NCBI GenBank assembly: GCA_019828545.1
Contig: JACVRA010000171.1
Location: forward strand, 496,001-560,000
Source: Paracamarosporium sp. OC-R06-R3
Taxonomy: Eukaryota; Ascomycota; Dothideomycetes; Pleosporales; Didymosphaeriaceae
Direction of reading: 5' to 3'
Length of the DNA stretch: 64,000 nt
The position numbers and the translations under genes were made by a program. Shown piece by piece: positions 35,422 to 45,815 of this stretch (within the stretch, counting starts at the first letter, position 1; every line of letters begins with the position of its first letter). Under the pieces are notes generated by a model. That model did not search any database. It saw only the letters and a list, made by a program, of their open reading frames with translations, and was not told the origin of the DNA.

Positions 35422-37359
35422 ATGCGTTCCGTTTCCATTGCGGCCGCTGCCATCATTGGCGCTGCTGTCGCCAAGCCTGTTGACCGTCGTGATGGCTATG
35501 GTGTAGGCTATAATCCCCAGCCTTATCCCACTGGTGGCTCCTCGTCCTCACCAGCCCCATCATCAACCCCTGGCTACTCCGTCCCGACCCCATCTACGAC
35601 CCCGAGCTACCCTGTGTACACTCCGAGCTCCTCTTCCAAGTCTGAGGGCTACACTGCGAGCTCCTCCTCCAAGTCCGAGGGCTACCCAACTGGAAGCAGC
35701 TCGACTGTAGAGAGCTCCAGCTCCAGCTATCCGACTGCAAGCTCTTCCAAGTCCGAGTCCAGCGGATATCCTATCTACACTCCCAGCTCCAAGTCTGAGT
35801 CTAGCGGATATCCCACCAAGTCCTCCTCGGAGCACAGTGGATATCCTACTTACACCCCCAGCTCCAAGTCTGAGCACAGTGGCTACCCAACTGGAAGCAG
35901 CTCTAAGTCTGAGCACAGTGGATACCCAACTGGAAGCTCTTCCAAGTCTGAGCACAGCGGCTATCCTACTTACACTCCCAGCTCCAAGTCTGAGCACAGT
36001 GGACATCCCACGAAGCCTACCACACACCCGGGATACCCAACTGGCTATAGCCATAGCTCCAAGCCGACTCCTCCACCTTACCCGGCTTCCACTCCCGTCA
36101 CTGATACGGTCACAAGCTACACCACTGAGACCAAGACTATCACGACCACGACCTACTCTTGGGTGCCTTACTCGTCCCCTGTGAGCCACAATGGGTATTC
36201 CACCTACTACTCGACCTACCTTACGCCGTCGTACTATCCAACTGTTTACACGACCACTATCGTCACGAAGCCTACCTACACGCCTGGTCCTAAGCCTTCG
36301 CAGCCAGCCGAGTGCGCCCCACCATCCACCGTTACTTTCTACGTGACGCCTGAGTACGAGACGAAGACTTACACTGTTACCGAAAACGGCTACCCTGTGC
36401 CCGTGACTGTGACCGTTCTGCCTCCCAAGCCAACCTACCACACTGAGACGTCCTACGGCCCTGCTCCCCCAAGCTCCAAGCCTGTCGAGCACACTCAGAC
36501 GTCCTACGAGGCTGCTCCTCCAAGCTCCAAGCCCGCCGAGCACAGTTCGATCTACACGCCTGGCCCTAAGCCTCCGGTCTCGTCGCCAATCTACCCAACG
36601 GGTCCTATCGGTCACTCTTCGGTCCCCACAGGTACCGGCTATCCGGTTAAGCCTACTTCTAGCTCATATCCCGTGAAGCCTTCTTCGTCCTCAGACCACG
36701 GATACCCAACAGGACCTATCGGCACCGGCAGCTACAGCTCCTACCCTATCAAGCCCACTTCTAGCTCCTATCCTGTGAAGCCTTCGTCTTCCTCTGAGAG
36801 CGGATACCCAACGGGACCTATTGGCACTGGTAGCCACAGCTCTTACCCTGTTAAGCCTACCTCCTCGTCCTCCAAGGGTTATGAAGTTCCCTCCAGCTCT
36901 TCGTCCGTAGTCTATCCCACAGAGACGCCGTCTAGCAGCAAGGGCTACGAGGTTCCCTCATCTTCCAGCTCTGTGGTCTACCCAACCGAGACTCCCTCCA
37001 GCAGCAAGGGTTATGAAGTTCCTTCGTCTTCCAGCTCCGTAGTGTACTCAACTGAGACTCCCTCCAGCAGCAAGGGCTACGAAGTTCCCTCCAGCTCTTC
37101 ATCCGTAGTTTATCCCACGGAGACGCCGTCCAGCAGCAAGGGTTACGAAGTTCCCTCATCTTCCAGCTCTGTAGTGTACCCCACTGAGACTCCTTCCAGC
37201 ACCCCCGGCTATGAGGTCCCTTCCAGCACCCCCGGCTATGAGGTCCCTTCCAGCACTCCCGGCTACGAGGTTCCTTCTAGCACTCCTGGATACGAGGTCC
37301 CCTCCAGCACTCCCGGCTATGTTGCGCCCACCCCTGTCCCTGGCTACACCCACTACTAA
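35422..37359 (+). CDS. Secreted Ser/Pro/Tyr-rich repeat protein (cell-wall type), 645 aa
   Basis: Single exon. A signal peptide (MRSVSIAAAAIIGAAVAKP) is followed by a possible Kex2 site (DRRD, about residues 21-24). The mature protein is almost entirely repeats: SSKSEHSGYPT-type units (about residues 75-200), a Thr/Tyr-rich non-repeat core (TVTSYTTETKTITTTTY, about 230-330) with EYETKTYTVTENGYPVPVTV, two long KPTSSSYPVKPSSSS units (about 405-480), five 22-residue units with GYEVPSSSSSVVYPTETP, and TPGYEVPSS units at the end. It has one Cys in the core (AECAPP) and no hydrophobic GPI-anchor tail. Heavy O-mannosylation and a wall or extracellular-matrix location are inferred. The very regular Tyr spacing could allow oxidative cross-linking. 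Repeat number may vary between strains. Confidence 0.85.
   Translation: MRSVSIAAAAIIGAAVAKPVDRRDGYGVGYNPQPYPTGGSSSSPAPSSTPGYSVPTPSTTPSYPVYTPSSSSKSEGYTASSSSKSEGYPTGSSSTVESSSSSYPTASSSKSESSGYPIYTPSSKSESSGYPTKSSSEHSGYPTYTPSSKSEHSGYPTGSSSKSEHSGYPTGSSSKSEHSGYPTYTPSSKSEHSGHPTKPTTHPGYPTGYSHSSKPTPPPYPASTPVTDTVTSYTTETKTITTTTYSWVPYSSPVSHNGYSTYYSTYLTPSYYPTVYTTTIVTKPTYTPGPKPSQPAECAPPSTVTFYVTPEYETKTYTVTENGYPVPVTVTVLPPKPTYHTETSYGPAPPSSKPVEHTQTSYEAAPPSSKPAEHSSIYTPGPKPPVSSPIYPTGPIGHSSVPTGTGYPVKPTSSSYPVKPSSSSDHGYPTGPIGTGSYSSYPIKPTSSSYPVKPSSSSESGYPTGPIGTGSHSSYPVKPTSSSSKGYEVPSSSSSVVYPTETPSSSKGYEVPSSSSSVVYPTETPSSSKGYEVPSSSSSVVYSTETPSSSKGYEVPSSSSSVVYPTETPSSSKGYEVPSSSSSVVYPTETPSSTPGYEVPSSTPGYEVPSSTPGYEVPSSTPGYEVPSSTPGYVAPTPVPGYTHY
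35740..36012 (+). repeat. Imperfect coding repeats (SSKSE-HSGYPT units)
   Basis: Several imperfect units encoding SSKSEHSGYPT, alternating with TYTPS or TGSS linkers, inside the secreted repeat protein gene. Confidence 0.8.
36871..37200 (+). repeat. Five tandem 66-bp coding repeats
   Basis: Five consecutive 66-bp units, each encoding 22 residues with the core GYEVPSSSSSVVYPTETP; unit 3 has Ser in place of the Pro after VVY. The array begins exactly at 36871 and ends at 37200 with no gap, then passes directly into the 27-bp array. Confidence 0.9.
37201..37326 (+). repeat. 27-bp coding repeats (TPGYEVPSS)
   Basis: Four full 27-bp units encoding TPGYEVPSS and a partial fifth ending TPGYVAPT, directly after the 66-bp array. 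Confidence 0.9.
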
Positions 37360-38920
37360 GCCGTAAAGACACAAAATGGCGTTCCGGATATCTTTCTGAG
37401 TTAACTATATTGAAACACTTTTCTTTTGTTCACGACTTTCCTTGACTGTAGCGCTTCGCGAGCACTTCTTTTAGCATAGCCGCGGCGTAACGACTTCGAT
37501 TAGACTATTTATTTGTAATTCTGTAATTTGACGCGTTTGGGTTGTTGTTTGGTTGTGTACGGCGGTAAATTGTTGGAGGAAGGATTGTTTGGATCGAGTG
37601 GGAGGAGGAGTGAGTGCATAGCATAGTTATTGGAATGAAATCCAACTTTACACACTCCTTGATTTACTATACGCCTTGGCTGCTAAATTATTTACGTTGA
37701 GCCTACAACTCCAATTAACGATGTGAGACGTCCACGCTTTCCTGCTTCGATGCCAAATCAAATGTCTAGTAGAGTGTCATGTGTCGAGCCCAATGTGCGA
37801 TATGAAATGGTTTGTCTCTGCTCAGAGACTGCATCTTGCTCATTGTACTAACAAATTCCATCTTCATCATTCGAACACAAGTGTGTCGCGAGACCTAAGT
37901 ATTGAAGGTTTATTGAATAAATTTTGTTTGTGTAAAGTTGATTTTGTATGAATGTTGAAGTATATATTGTGTGAAGTTCTACGTGTTAGTTCGGTGTTTG
38001 AAGTATATGGACATTTGTCAAGAGCATTTGGTGGCTGAAACGGCCTATAAAATCTGGCTTGAAGGATTAGTTTCACGGAGATGTCGTCGAAGATCTAATG
38101 CCTCCTTTCAGCTTGCTATTTTGCTCTTACGACTCACCCTGTCGACGGAGTTCGCATGCAGTCTAGCATCCGCGAGTTGGAGCCATAAGTAGAACCGAAT
38201 GCAGTTGATCAACATAGACCCGATAGGGTATCTCACATATTGATGACTACGAACCGGTTGTTATATAGGTAGAAACAACACTTATAATTCGGCAGGCAAG
38301 ATGAAGGACTTTATTATATTGGGAACATATCATTATCTTCCGGATAGTACCCTTTCAGAAGTTCTCTCAAGCAATCGACCGTATAGTGGCCTTTTTCAAG
38401 GTAGACGTGGCATCTGAGGGGCTACCTGTACGAACATAGTCCGAAAGGTAAGCTTCATCTACCTCAGCAATCTGGATTGTGGTTACTGATACCTTGTCAA
38501 GGTGGTCGCTATGACGACATTCGCGTACCCCTAGAAATCGTATGTGAGCTTGCACAGGCGTGCGGATTTATCAGTCACATCACGCCCCTGATACACTACG
38601 CCTACAACAATCTTTTCGAATAAATGCCAATCTTTGTTTTTCGCTTCCTACGTATGATAGCATTGCCCCCGTCGTAGTGTCGCTCTAATATCGCCATGAT
38701 TTCGCGCTGAGCCGCGACCTCCCAATCGGCCAATATTTCTGATGAGCGGATTTTCTCAGCTCAATTTCAAATAACCTTCATTCCGTATGCTTGTACATAA
38801 TCCCACACTGTTTCGTCTCTAGCAACCGCATTCGATGTTCGTTAGGGTGGTACGTTGTAGATATTGTTCAATATGAGGAGCAGCCCGTTTTACGAGGTCG
38901 CTTGTACTTCTGGCGACGGG
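37360..38920. other. Convergent intergenic region
   Basis: About 1.56 kb between the stop of the repeat protein (plus) and the stop of the 254-residue orphan (minus). AT-rich in parts (37860-38000); no gene, RNA or recognisable element seen. Confidence 0.45.
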
Positions 38921-39735
38921 CTATTTGCAGTATGCGTTCTCACTGCTCAAAATGCTTTGCAGCTTGGTCGCCGCAAGTTCGAGACTCGGGCGCGCTTCCA
39001 GCGCAGCTTTAATCCAGGCGTATCGATGAATGGCGCGTAATAGTTCCATCTGCTTGATAAAAGCGCTTTGGTCGACCGTAAGGCAAGCCTGGCAGAAAAT
39101 TTTCTGCAATTCCTGCATTGCATCTGCTGATAACTGCTCTAACTCTTCATACAAAGGCGCACCTAATCGACGCGAATCTGCAGTTCGTTTGACCTCAATT
39201 CTTTCCAGGTCTCTGTTCGCATGCTGGATGTCCTCTAGAACAGTTTCTGCGAGATCGAAAGGGTCGCCTGCCAGTGTGGCAGCATCGTTCCATTGGTCCA
39301 AATATGGCTTCTCATCGGCTGACTCTTTCTGTTTTCCTCGAGATCTTCCTTTTACAATTCGCGTCCTTGTTATAGAAATATGGTCTCGGGCGCTGACTAT
39401 GTAGCGCCCGATGCTGACGATACAGTACGTAGAAAATTCCGCAGTTTCCAGGTTGCCAGGTTCCGAGTTTCGATAGAAGGCATTTGACATTGTCTCGAAA
39501 TCATCATGTACTATCGAATCGATGGAGTCAATGTGACTCTGTCTAGCAGTCAGTAGATGGAAGTCATAGTATGGCGATGCATGCATACATAGCATTCCTG
39601 CTTTCGTATGTCCGTCAACATACTCGACGATGTTGCTCGGAGCAGCTCTAGACATGCCTCTATGTCCTTCAAAGCCTCTTTTGTGAGCTTAATACGCAAA
39701 TCAGCCAATTCAAGGGTCGAAGAGATCAGATCCAT
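38921..39735 (-). CDS. Orphan helical protein, 254 aa
   Basis: Exons 39735-39589 and 39538-38921; the intron has a GTATGC donor, a CTGAC branch-like site and a GACAG acceptor and keeps phase 0. The product is predicted mostly helical with a coiled-coil start (ADLRIKLTKEALKDIEACLE) and a long charged C-terminal half (DPFDLAETVLEDIQHANRDL, YEELEQLSADAMQELQ). No Cys pattern, signal peptide or membrane segment. No family recognised. Its promoter is a near copy of that of the minus-strand gene at 41746-42234. Confidence 0.65.
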
Positions 39736-40322
39736 GATGCTTGAGGTTTAGACAAGGACGGGTTTCGAAGTTGTGCTTACGGAAGTCAGCATGGTCAATG
39801 GCATAGCGTTACAGATCGTTTCAGTGTAAGTGAGTACTGAAATTCAATACTTACTTAGACTGTACGCTGTGTGTAGAGCCAGATGGAGAGTATCGAGTAT
39901 TGCAAGATTCAAACGGGTATCAAGGATGCCAAGAGGGTTGAAAGGACTGTGGATGGAGCCAAACAGATGAGGATTTTATAGGCTACAGTCTTGGCGCCAG
40001 CGTAGTTGATCGCTTCCCTCTCGACCTCCTTTACTTTTGTCACCGAAGCTACTTTATTCGGCTAGACCCGAAGACCTTCCGTTCCTTCACTTTTGTAGAC
40101 TAAGCCACTATCTTGAAAGCCTTTTCAGCCTCCTTTACCTTAATCAATTGATCTAAGAACTCGACCTTTCTCGTCTATTATACACTTTTTACGCATATCC
40201 TTGGGCTCTGGATATTCCGGCTTGAAGCAATTGTCATACGCCAAAGCAAAGGTACTTTTACCCACACAATAACAACAGCTTATCCACCACAATATTGGTC
40301 AACTATTACTGTAGTCAGCACT
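39736..40322. other. Divergent intergenic region
   Basis: About 590 bases between two orphan genes, holding the promoter of the minus-strand gene (see 39961-39981) and internal imperfect repeats around CCTCCTTTAC (40020-40140). Confidence 0.55.
39961..39981 (-). promoter_or_regulatory. Core promoter copy A (TATAAAATCCTCATCTG)
   Basis: On the minus strand this reads CTATAAAATCCTCATCTGTT and one more T. It lies about 226 bases before the ATG at 39735. A second copy, identical at 20 of 21 positions, precedes the gene at 41746-42234, and similarity continues on both sides. Confidence 0.65.
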
Positions 40323-41205
40323 ATGGCCGCTGAGGTAGCGGTAGGAAAGGTAGCTAAGTCTTCTCTTAGAGTCTAGAGAAGACATTGCTAATTCGGATGT
40401 CTAGCAGATGCGTGCTGCGCTTCAGTATGACGAAGATCGTTGGCGGATCTCTTGCGGCCTCTACAAGTGCAACGAAACAATATTCATGGTTCTTGGAGAT
40501 GTGACCTTGAGGAACAAGCCAACCTCTCGAGTTTACTTCTATTTGAGCGACGGTACGAAGATCAAAGAAGATTCTATTAGGCCCGATAGTTGGCCAATCG
40601 AGTTTCAACCGAAAAAGCCTGGACAGAAGTGGATGGATGTGGCAAAAAGTGCTTGGTACGAAAAGTTTCGATACCTGTGGCCTTTCAGCACGATTATCCA
40701 GAAGTATCCTTGGAGTAAGGTCAATGATGCAATTACCAAAAGCTCATCCATGATATTTGGCGAGGATGCACGTCCGACGAGCGACACCTTGCAGAGACTG
40801 GTGGCCACGCTGAAAGCAGATTCACTCCAACAGCCCCAAAAACCAAGCAAACGAAGGATCAACGACTTGTTAGACACTCAGAAACCGTCTTCCAGCCACG
40901 GAAAGGATCAAGATACAATGAAGCGAAAGAAGATTGCTCCCAGTCAGCTTTCGGATGACGAGTTTTGGAAGAGTTATGTCGAGGGAACGCTCGGTATTGA
41001 GATGTATCACACTGTCTGGCAGCGAGCGGCGAATATCGCAACAATGAAGTCTCAAAAAAACGTCACTGTGAAAGCCGTCTCGTTAGCTTATGAACAAAAA
41101 GTCGGAGGAGTGTGGAAAAACATTCTTACAAATCCCAACCTAGCAGGACCACCACCGGAGGAACAGCTGGGGAATGATCAACAGCCCCGAAGAGCGCCTT
41201 GCTAG
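40323..41205 (+). CDS. Orphan protein, about 270 aa
   Basis: Main exon 40405-41205; a four-codon first exon (MAAE, 40323-40334) joined by a GTAGCG-CTAG intron with a CTAAT branch-like site is proposed. Alternatively translation starts at the ATG at 40408. The product opens with an acidic/aromatic segment (YDEDRWRISCGLYKCN), continues with strand-rich VTLRNKPTSRVYFYLSDGT, and has a basic, Lys/Ser-rich second half (SKRRINDLLD, MKRKKIAPSQLSDDEFWKSY) that may be nuclear. No known domain. Codon choice and frame length make it likely real, but it has no relatives that I know. Confidence 0.55.
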
Positions 41206-41745
41206 CATTCGAACAGAAAGTCAAAAAAATTGGCAAAGATGCCATAAATCCGTCCCTTGGAGAAGATTCTTCTAAGTCGCTCAGGCATCGGCAGCCAGAA
41301 GGTATTAGAGATCATCTCGCTAGCATCTCCACCAGCGTGCAAATATCGGCGATGGATGAGAATTATCTTGAGAGCGTTTCAGTACCACGAAAAGCGCATA
41401 AAGCACATAGCCTCGAAAAGGTCAAACCTACATCAAGTCTCAAAGATCAGAATTACGAAGACATCAAAGAAGTTTCGAGATGATTACAGAGACTCAGTCA
41501 AAAACGTCGCAAGCAAGCTCTCAAAGAAGCCGGGAACGTGACAGGTAGCATCACAACACGAATGCGTTGACTACTATCTGGGAGTGGGATACTAGGTGTA
41601 ACTGTGAATATATGGCCAAAGAATCTATCAGATAAATTGTGTGATATTTCCTATAGAAGTGGTGTTGACTTTGGACCTAATAGTGAATGTTCCGCAGTGC
41701 CCTATATGTCGGCACGAAATTAGCCAACTCAGGGGTATGAGAACC
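41206..41745. other. Convergent intergenic region with a possible exon relic
   Basis: About 540 bases. A 95-codon open frame at 41199-41483 begins with LAFEQKVKKIGKDAI, which resembles LAYEQKVGGVWKNIL near the end of the orphan protein just upstream; it may be a duplicated or broken exon. No valid splice joining was found. Confidence 0.35.
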
Positions 41746-42234
41746 TCACGCTAAAGACGGGTTCATTGTAGTAGATGCCTGCCGATCATCATGTCCCAGG
41801 CAAACTTCCCATGAGAACTCGTCCTCTACATCATCTGCACTCTTGCGGAGCTTCCAGAGGACATTGCTCGGCGGATTAGCCTTCTCGGCCGCACGCAACA
41901 CATCTTGCAACTCCCTCGCCTCACGTAGCGCCTCCTCGCGAGACCTAAGGAGCTCTCCGTTTACCTGCTCACCGAAGGCTTTACGCTTTTCCTAGTAATC
42001 TTCATGTTAGCGATATCGAATGCATGATCAGCTTCTGAAACATACGAGGCTGGCTATGATTTTCGCAACCGCCTCTGAAGCGCGCTTGCGCTGCTCCTCC
42101 TCGCGAAGAAGATGTTGCTCTATGCTATTCTCCAGCTTCTCATCCAATTGGTTGATCAATTTCTTTGGGTTCTTCAGCTTGGCCAAGCCTTCGTAGATCT
42201 GACGGATAGTACCGCAAGTCTCATTCTCTGCCAT
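41746..42234 (-). CDS. Orphan coiled-coil protein, 144 aa
   Basis: Exons 42234-42046 and 41991-41746; the intron has GTATGT, a GCTAAC branch site and ACTAG. The first exon has an upstream ATG at 42255, but a leader intron with a GTAAGT donor at 42319 and a CTAG acceptor at 42249 would remove it, so the ATG at 42234 (MAENETCGTIRQIYEGL) is preferred. The product is charged and helical (INQLDEKLENSIEQHLLREE, then LLRSREEALREARELQDVL), ending with an acidic tail. No known domain. Genomic context: its core promoter copies that of the gene at 38921-39735. Confidence 0.6.
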
Positions 42235-42414
42235 TGTGTCTACGAGATCTAGCATGATTAATAAGACGATATTATAAGTGATTTCGGCACGGGAGGTGCT
42301 TTGCGGTTTAGAAACTTACTTTTTGTATTGATTGTCGCGAGATCAAAGTGGGTATTTAGGGTATTGAAGATGTTGAGAATGTTGTGGATGTTAAAAAGAA
42401 ACTTGAACGGAGTC

Positions 42415-42435
42415 AAACAGATGAGGATCTTATAG
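42415..42435 (-). promoter_or_regulatory. Core promoter copy B (TATAAGATCCTCATCTG)
   Basis: On the minus strand this reads CTATAAGATCCTCATCTGTT and one more T, 180 bases before the preferred ATG at 42234. It differs from copy A at one of 21 positions, inside the TATA element. Confidence 0.65.
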
Positions 42436-42600
42436 GGCTAAAATCTTGACGCTAATGTAGACATTGTCACCTATATTTCCCTTATAATGTTCTTTATTTG
42501 CATTTCCTTTGTAGTTTCTTTCACTTGTCTCAACAGAGCCACTATATTTGGCTAGGCTCAAAAATACATGGTGCATTAACACCCACGTAGGTATGAAAAT

Positions 42601-42780
42601 TCACTGGCGCCCATCCTCCGCACGATCAAATCTTTTCCGGGTGGACCATGCTTGTAACGATCCTTTGACGCGAATATTGTTCGGGTAATTCTCATGGAAC
42701 AATTGAAGGATGTCCTGCTGCTTGCGGATTCGATGCGTAGACGCAGCCTCCTGTGGTGCTTCTGGTGCTTCTGATGCCAT
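42601..42780 (-). CDS. Small hypothetical open frame, 59 aa (doubtful)
   Basis: An ATG frame starting MASEAPEAPQEAASTHRIRK and ending in a basic segment (WSTRKRFDRAEDGRQ). The composition is protein-like, but there is no similarity, splice support or promoter evidence. It might be a fragment of a decayed gene. Confidence 0.22.
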   Translation of the reverse strand: MASEAPEAPQEAASTHRIRKQQDILQLFHENYPNNIRVKGSLQAWSTRKRFDRAEDGRQ

Positions 42781-43938
42781 TTGTGCCGGTATCACATATC
42801 TCGTATATTGGAGGGAGTGTCTAGAGTATACCTGGGCACTCGATGGGTGACCTTTACCAAACCACCCTAAGCCTAGTGTTCACAGGCATTATTTCGCAAG
42901 CCACTATAGTGCCCTTTTCAATATCCAGCTCTTATGTGCATATTTCTAGGCCTGAGTTTGGCTTAGGTTTAGACTTTTCACGAGAGTATATGGTTCTCCC
43001 CTTGAGCCATATTTGTAGCGCCTGTCTCCGTCTCCTCTTCTGCAAGTATTATCTTCGCCCTTCGAACTTTGCGAGGAGTGGCTCCAGATCCGCATAGATG
43101 ACTACATCTACAGATTGCGATCCAGCGGCCGCTTGGTGGTTCTTTGGATGTTTAGGTACGCTTCTCTTTCTAGCATGCTCATGGTAGCGTTTCTTGAGGG
43201 CAGGCTCGACTACTTTCGCTCCTGCCTTGCATGAGCAATGACCAACGCCGCAAGCCACTACACAGTGGGACAACGTAGGCACTATAGGCTACGGTCGTAT
43301 ACACTGGATCGTTTCTAACTTCCGTGACCACGGCGAATGTTCATGCTACTTGCCGGAGTTAGTGCGGAGTTACGAAGCCTCATACAACGCCCCATCCAAC
43401 GCCCCGAGGTTAGGCAACGGCGGCCACACGGTCAGCTTTCGTACACAGTAATTGTTGTACAGATCTTGTACAGGCCCGGTATCGTACATCGTTCAAATCC
43501 AATCTCTCCGAGACCTTCTATCTAGAAATTGACACGCATCTCGTGGCAATGTTCATTCTTGGACGGACGGACGGACGTCGGCACGCCAAGGTTCGATGAC
43601 CTATGGTTTCCCAAATCTAGACGCGCAGGGTCAGGGGTAATATCTCTAATTCGGTCTCGCTCATACGAAGCGCCGAATGCCGTAGTACGACACCTATTCC
43701 ATCTCCACAGCCTTTGTACGGAAAAAAGATTCTATCGTACGTAGCGCTGAGAAAACGCGGGAGCAGGTCAGCCGTATGAGGCCAGAATCCAAGCAAGGAC
43801 CGCAACGGACATGTGATCTTTACAAGCGGTCGTTCGAATTCAGAATCGAGGCCATGACAGACAACGCCTAATTACAAAGCGAGCTGCATGTTTTGTCGTA
43901 TAAAGGCGGCGTCCAACCCTCTGACTCAGTATACAACA

Positions 43939-45487
43939 ATGGCTCAACAAAGGATCATACTCAAGAATTGCACTGCTCTCATTCACAACGCGGACAACCA
44001 TGTTGTGCCGACAAGGACCGATATCTTCATTGAAAAAGGAAAGATCGCAAAGATTGCTCAGAACATCGAACCATCTGCGACCACCGAAGTGATTGACTGC
44101 ACAGATAAAATTGTCAGCCCAGGGTTCATTGATACACATCACCATGGATGGCAAACGCAGCTAAAGGGGCGACATGCGAATGAACTGTTCCTGGATTACA
44201 TGATAACAGGCAAGAGACCATCATCTGGCTTGACTAGGATTGATGCTGATCTGCGCAGGCGGATACGGATGTGTTCATTATACAGCGAAGGACGGCTTTT
44301 GGGGACAACTTTCAGGTATGCTTGAAGCGCTTGCCGCTGGAACAACGACCGTAGTGGACCATGCGCATATTCTCATGTCGCCCGACCATGCCCGGCTCGG
44401 CATTGCAGCAACGGCGACTTCCGGTGTACGTGCGGTTTATTGTTATACCCCGATGGCGCGTCCTAAGTCATTAACACCACTCGAAATGCATGAGAACCCA
44501 CTCGAGGAATGGGTCATGCCGACATTTGCCGAGCTGGCCGATCAAGCTCCTTTTGGAGATGGTAGAGTGACACTCGGCTTTGCTTATGACATGTGGTTCC
44601 TGCCGCCAGAGATGACTCAAAAGGTGTTCGACCAAGTCAAAGAGAAGAACATTCGGACGATAACTTGCCATTCTAATCCATGGTTGAGTGTCACCCAGCT
44701 TCTGAACACTTCCGGAATGCTAGATGAACGTATACTGATTTCGCATGGCGGTCAGTTCACCAAAGAAGACGCTGAGGTTATCAAAAAGACGGGTGCTCAC
44801 GTATCATCCACCCCAAGTACCGAATTACAAATGTCTCTGGGAGGAAGACCAATCTGTTTTGACGCATCTTTTACGGTAGACGAAGGTCGACATGGCATTC
44901 AGGAGAGAGCGAGCTTTGGAGTGGATTGCCATTCGAACCAGTCCGGGTCGATCATATCCGAGGCGCGTATTGGACTGCAAGACGCGAGGATGCACTTCCA
45001 CGAAAACCATGCATCACAGGGAAAGATTGCACGCAAGCTTCCTGAGAGCCTGAGCGTCGAGGCTGCATTCAATCTTGCCACGGTGCAAGGAGCTGAAGCA
45101 ATGAGAATGGGTAATGAAGTTGGACGCATAGCTGAGGGATATAAAGCTGATCTCGTGGTGTTCGACGGCTTGAGTCCAGCGATGGTGTGCGCGGCGCAGC
45201 ATGACCCTGTCGCCGCGATAATCCTCCATTCCAGTCCAGCAGACATCGACCTGGTCATGGTTGACGGCATCGTGCGAAAACAGGATGGCGCGCTGTTGCC
45301 AGTTAGTCTCGATGTCTTGGCAAAGGAGGCAGTGCCTGTGACAAGGCTGACATGGCAGAATGTTGCGAAGGAGACGATCAAGAGCAGAGAAGCAATACAA
45401 AATCAGGCAAAGCAGGTCAGCATCGCTGAGGGCATGGCCACGTTGAAAAAAATGTGGCATGTGGACGAATCAGTCTTCGCAGACTAG
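43939..45487 (+). CDS. Amidohydrolase (chlorohydrolase / nucleoside-deaminase-like), 499 aa
   Basis: Zinc-dependent hydrolase or deaminase of the amidohydrolase superfamily. Exons 43939-44209 and 44259-45487 are joined by a GC-AG intron (44210-44258, donor AG|GCAAGA), which restores the block YMITGGYGCVHY and keeps the frame. Metal ligands are visible: the first-strand motif GFIDTHHHGW (H67-H69), TITCHSNPWLS, ISHGGQF, and SFGVDCHSNQSG near the final Asp. MLEALAAGTTTVVDHAH is typical of the ATZ/TRZ-like and 8-oxoguanine/methylthioadenosine deaminase branch; the substrate cannot be fixed. The C-terminal GYKADLVVFDG closes the beta-sandwich domain. No signal peptide, so probably cytosolic. Confidence 0.9.
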
Positions 45488-45815
45488 TAGGTTGTAGGTA
45501 AAGCTAATGTTCGGTTCCTTTTCCCGCGTGCGGCGGTAAGATAGTTGAGCGGGATTTGTGCATTTCACAACACAGAGCGCATCAATTTGTGTACGTTTGA
45601 AAGTGGTGGCTGCTGGTTAAAAATTACTCGGGTCCAATTCTACGCGATACCTCTCTACGCGACAAAGAGTACTTGCCAAACACAGCATCGCCAAGGCGTA
45701 TTTGCGTTCCATTTGTTTACTTCAGTGATTGCCTATTTCCAACGTGTCACTTCAAACCAACGCACCTAGGCTCATCAATACTCTGCTGCTGCACCTTCCT
45801 CTCCTTCAGCCGACT
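45488..45815. other. Intergenic region
   Basis: About 330 bases between the amidohydrolase and glycosyltransferase genes, same strand. Nothing identified. Confidence 0.5.

Larger units (their letters stand above)
42256..43938. other. Long gene-poor region
   Basis: About 1.7 kb upstream of the amidohydrolase gene. It holds promoter copy B, a small open frame at 42601-42780 (listed separately) and a minus-strand frame at 43049-43282 without an ATG. Four GGAC units occur near 43561-43576. No tRNA could be folded from the GTTCAAATCC-like motif near 43484. Confidence 0.45.

Noticed and set aside
35563..36615. A 350-codon open frame on the minus strand opposite the repeat protein
   Set aside because: It is Arg/Gly/Val-rich and arises from the codon bias of the Ser/Pro/Tyr repeats on the plus strand, which have a signal peptide and regular structure.
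43049..43282. 77-codon minus-strand frame with HCSCKAG and a basic region, resembling transposon-derived zinc-knuckle pieces
   Set aside because: No ATG, no terminal repeats, and the resemblance is too short to call a mobile element.
43440..43515. tRNA-like B-box motif (GTTCAAATCC)
   Set aside because: No acceptor stem, A-box or anticodon arm could be fitted around it.
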